Source: Bacteroidota bacterium (GTDB lineage: Bacteria > Bacteroidota > Bacteroidia > Bacteroidales > VadinHA17). From it: a stretch of DNA of 6,261 nt. Numbering within the stretch: the stretch's first letter is position 1; each line of letters starts with the position of its first letter. The stretch lies in contig DAOVQI010000209.1 in the NCBI GenBank assembly GCA_030628785.1, forward strand, positions 1-6,261, read 5' to 3'. Positions 5,289-6,261 of this stretch are shown piece by piece. The notes beneath the pieces are model-generated. The model was not told where the DNA came from. It saw only the letters and a program-made list of their open reading frames with translations, and ran no database searches. Position numbers and translations under genes: made by a program.

Positions 5289-6261
5289 CTATTTTCCCAA
5301 AACCATAACCTTTACATGAGAAGAATATTTCTTTTCATGATAGATCCGGTGTGTTGCTTTTTGAAAATCGTCCTCATTACAATGATATATATCCACGAAT
5401 TTTTGCGGATTGCGGTCAACCAATGGGAACCATGAGTTCTGAACCTGTATCATGATACGGTGGCCTTTCTTGAAAGTATGTGCTACATCCTGAAGCTCGA
5501 AACTTACTTTAGTGACCTTTTTTGGTTTAAAGGGCTCAGGCTTCTCAAAGCTGTTCCGGAAGCGGCCACGTATTACCTCTCCTCGTACAAGCATCTGATA
5601 GCCTCCCATAGGTACTTTTTTATCATTCTCAGGATAATCAACCATCTTATCGGGGAAGACATCGATCAGCTTGACAACATAATCAGCATCGGTTCCTGTT
5701 GTGCTTACAAATAAGTTAGCATAAAGAGGCCCCGTAAAGGTGATATCTTCTGTAAGTGCATCTGTTTGATAGACCATTACATCAGGACGGCGAGCGGCAA
5801 AGCGCTGGTCATCTGTCATATATTGCATTGTTCTGCGTAAATGAACATCTTCAGTGTATGGGACAGGCTTCATCGGGTCGGAAATATATTCATCGTAGCT
5901 GGTATTTGAAACCGGCGGCTCAAAAGACAATTTTCCTGATGGCTGGAAATATAAATCCTTTTCAACCACGTTTTGTGGTGGCCAAGTGTCAAATCTCGAC
6001 CATTTGTTGGCGCCGGTAATAAAAATAGTAGCCTCAGGCAGGTCCATGTCTCCTTTCCCTTTCAGGTAATAATTGAAAAATTTCAATTCAGCTTTTCTGT
6101 AATATTCAGAAGTATTGAAACCCCAATATACATTTCCCATGTTTTCTGTTTTACCAAAGTTCCACTGGCCATGTGACCAGGGCCCCATTACGATACGATT
6201 GCTGGTTGCGGATGGGTTTTGTTTTTCAATTGCTTTATAAGTATAAAGAGGTCCGTAAAGA
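5289..6261 (-). CDS. CocE/NonD family (X-Pro dipeptidyl-peptidase-like) serine hydrolase, C-terminal part
   Basis: The frame stays open to the right edge and gives at least 323 C-terminal residues, so the gene is cut by the window and the internal ATG at 6188 is not its start. The family comprises alpha/beta hydrolases acting on acyl, ester or Xaa-Pro bonds, such as cocaine esterase, alpha-amino-acid ester hydrolases and glutaryl-7-ACA acylase. Visible signatures are GPWSHG at fragment residues 26-31, whose His30 is the expected triad histidine, then the C-terminal jelly-roll domain: FITGANKWSRFDTWPP, TTGTDADYVVKLIDVFPD, the RGEVIRGRFRNSFEKPEPF region and HTFKKGHRIMIQVQNSWFPL. The nucleophilic serine and the aspartate lie beyond 6261 and cannot be checked. 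Family members in Bacteroidota are usually exported, but the signal peptide is out of view. The substrate cannot be told. The gene is convergent with its neighbours and so independently transcribed. Confidence 0.93.
   Translation of the reverse strand, partial: LYGPLYTYKAIEKQNPSATSNRIVMGPWSHGQWNFGKTENMGNVYWGFNTSEYYRKAELKFFNYYLKGKGDMDLPEATIFITGANKWSRFDTWPPQNVVEKDLYFQPSGKLSFEPPVSNTSYDEYISDPMKPVPYTEDVHLRRTMQYMTDDQRFAARRPDVMVYQTDALTEDITFTGPLYANLFVSTTGTDADYVVKLIDVFPDKMVDYPENDKKVPMGGYQMLVRGEVIRGRFRNSFEKPEPFKPKKVTKVSFELQDVAHTFKKGHRIMIQVQNSWFPLVDRNPQKFVDIYHCNEDDFQKATHRIYHEKKYSSHVKVMVLGK

Noticed and set aside
5460..6176. Three + strand ORFs opposite the hydrolase
   Set aside because: They are antisense shadows of a gene with strong family motifs on the - strand.

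Overview
The window looks like a chromosomal segment of a Bacteroidota bacterium. Four things point there: an OmpA-family protein with the TPR, PD40 propeller, CRD and OmpA_C layout of the type IX secretion protein PorE; A-rich rather than Shine-Dalgarno leaders before the start codons; TAnnTTTG-type -7 boxes; and long AT-rich intergenic gaps filled with short degenerate repeats. I cannot name a genus.

Layout from left to right. Positions 1-89 hold the last 28 codons of an unidentified + strand gene. Positions 111-245 hold a 14-bp tandem array, C-rich on the + strand and G-rich on the - strand, which ends in a GC-rich palindrome. A 371-residue exported CotH-kinase-like protein follows (393-1508, +). 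A nested block of GC-rich inverted repeats (1569-1664) separates it from queE (1770-2402, +, TTG start), which makes the 7-deazaguanine precursor used for tRNA queuosine. Then come about 515 bp without a gene, holding a 9-bp degenerate array, two hairpins, an 8-bp inverted repeat and a possible promoter. The multidomain OmpA/PorE-like protein follows (2919-4853, +). A gap of about 435 bp holds a doubtful 62-codon ORF and a strong compound hairpin. The window ends in the C-terminal half of a CocE/NonD-type serine hydrolase on the - strand (5289 to beyond 6261), convergent with the rest.

The genes do not form an obvious pathway. The + strand genes are 260-520 bp apart, so they are probably separate transcription units. 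Three products are likely exported or periplasmic by signal peptide or family (the CotH-like protein, the OmpA protein and the hydrolase), while QueE is a cytosolic biosynthetic enzyme. I do not see a new multi-gene system. The most distinctive feature is the intergenic DNA: each gene is followed by a different repeat or palindrome, and the first array has canonical G-quadruplex potential on the - strand. The protein most worth following up is the CotH-like one.
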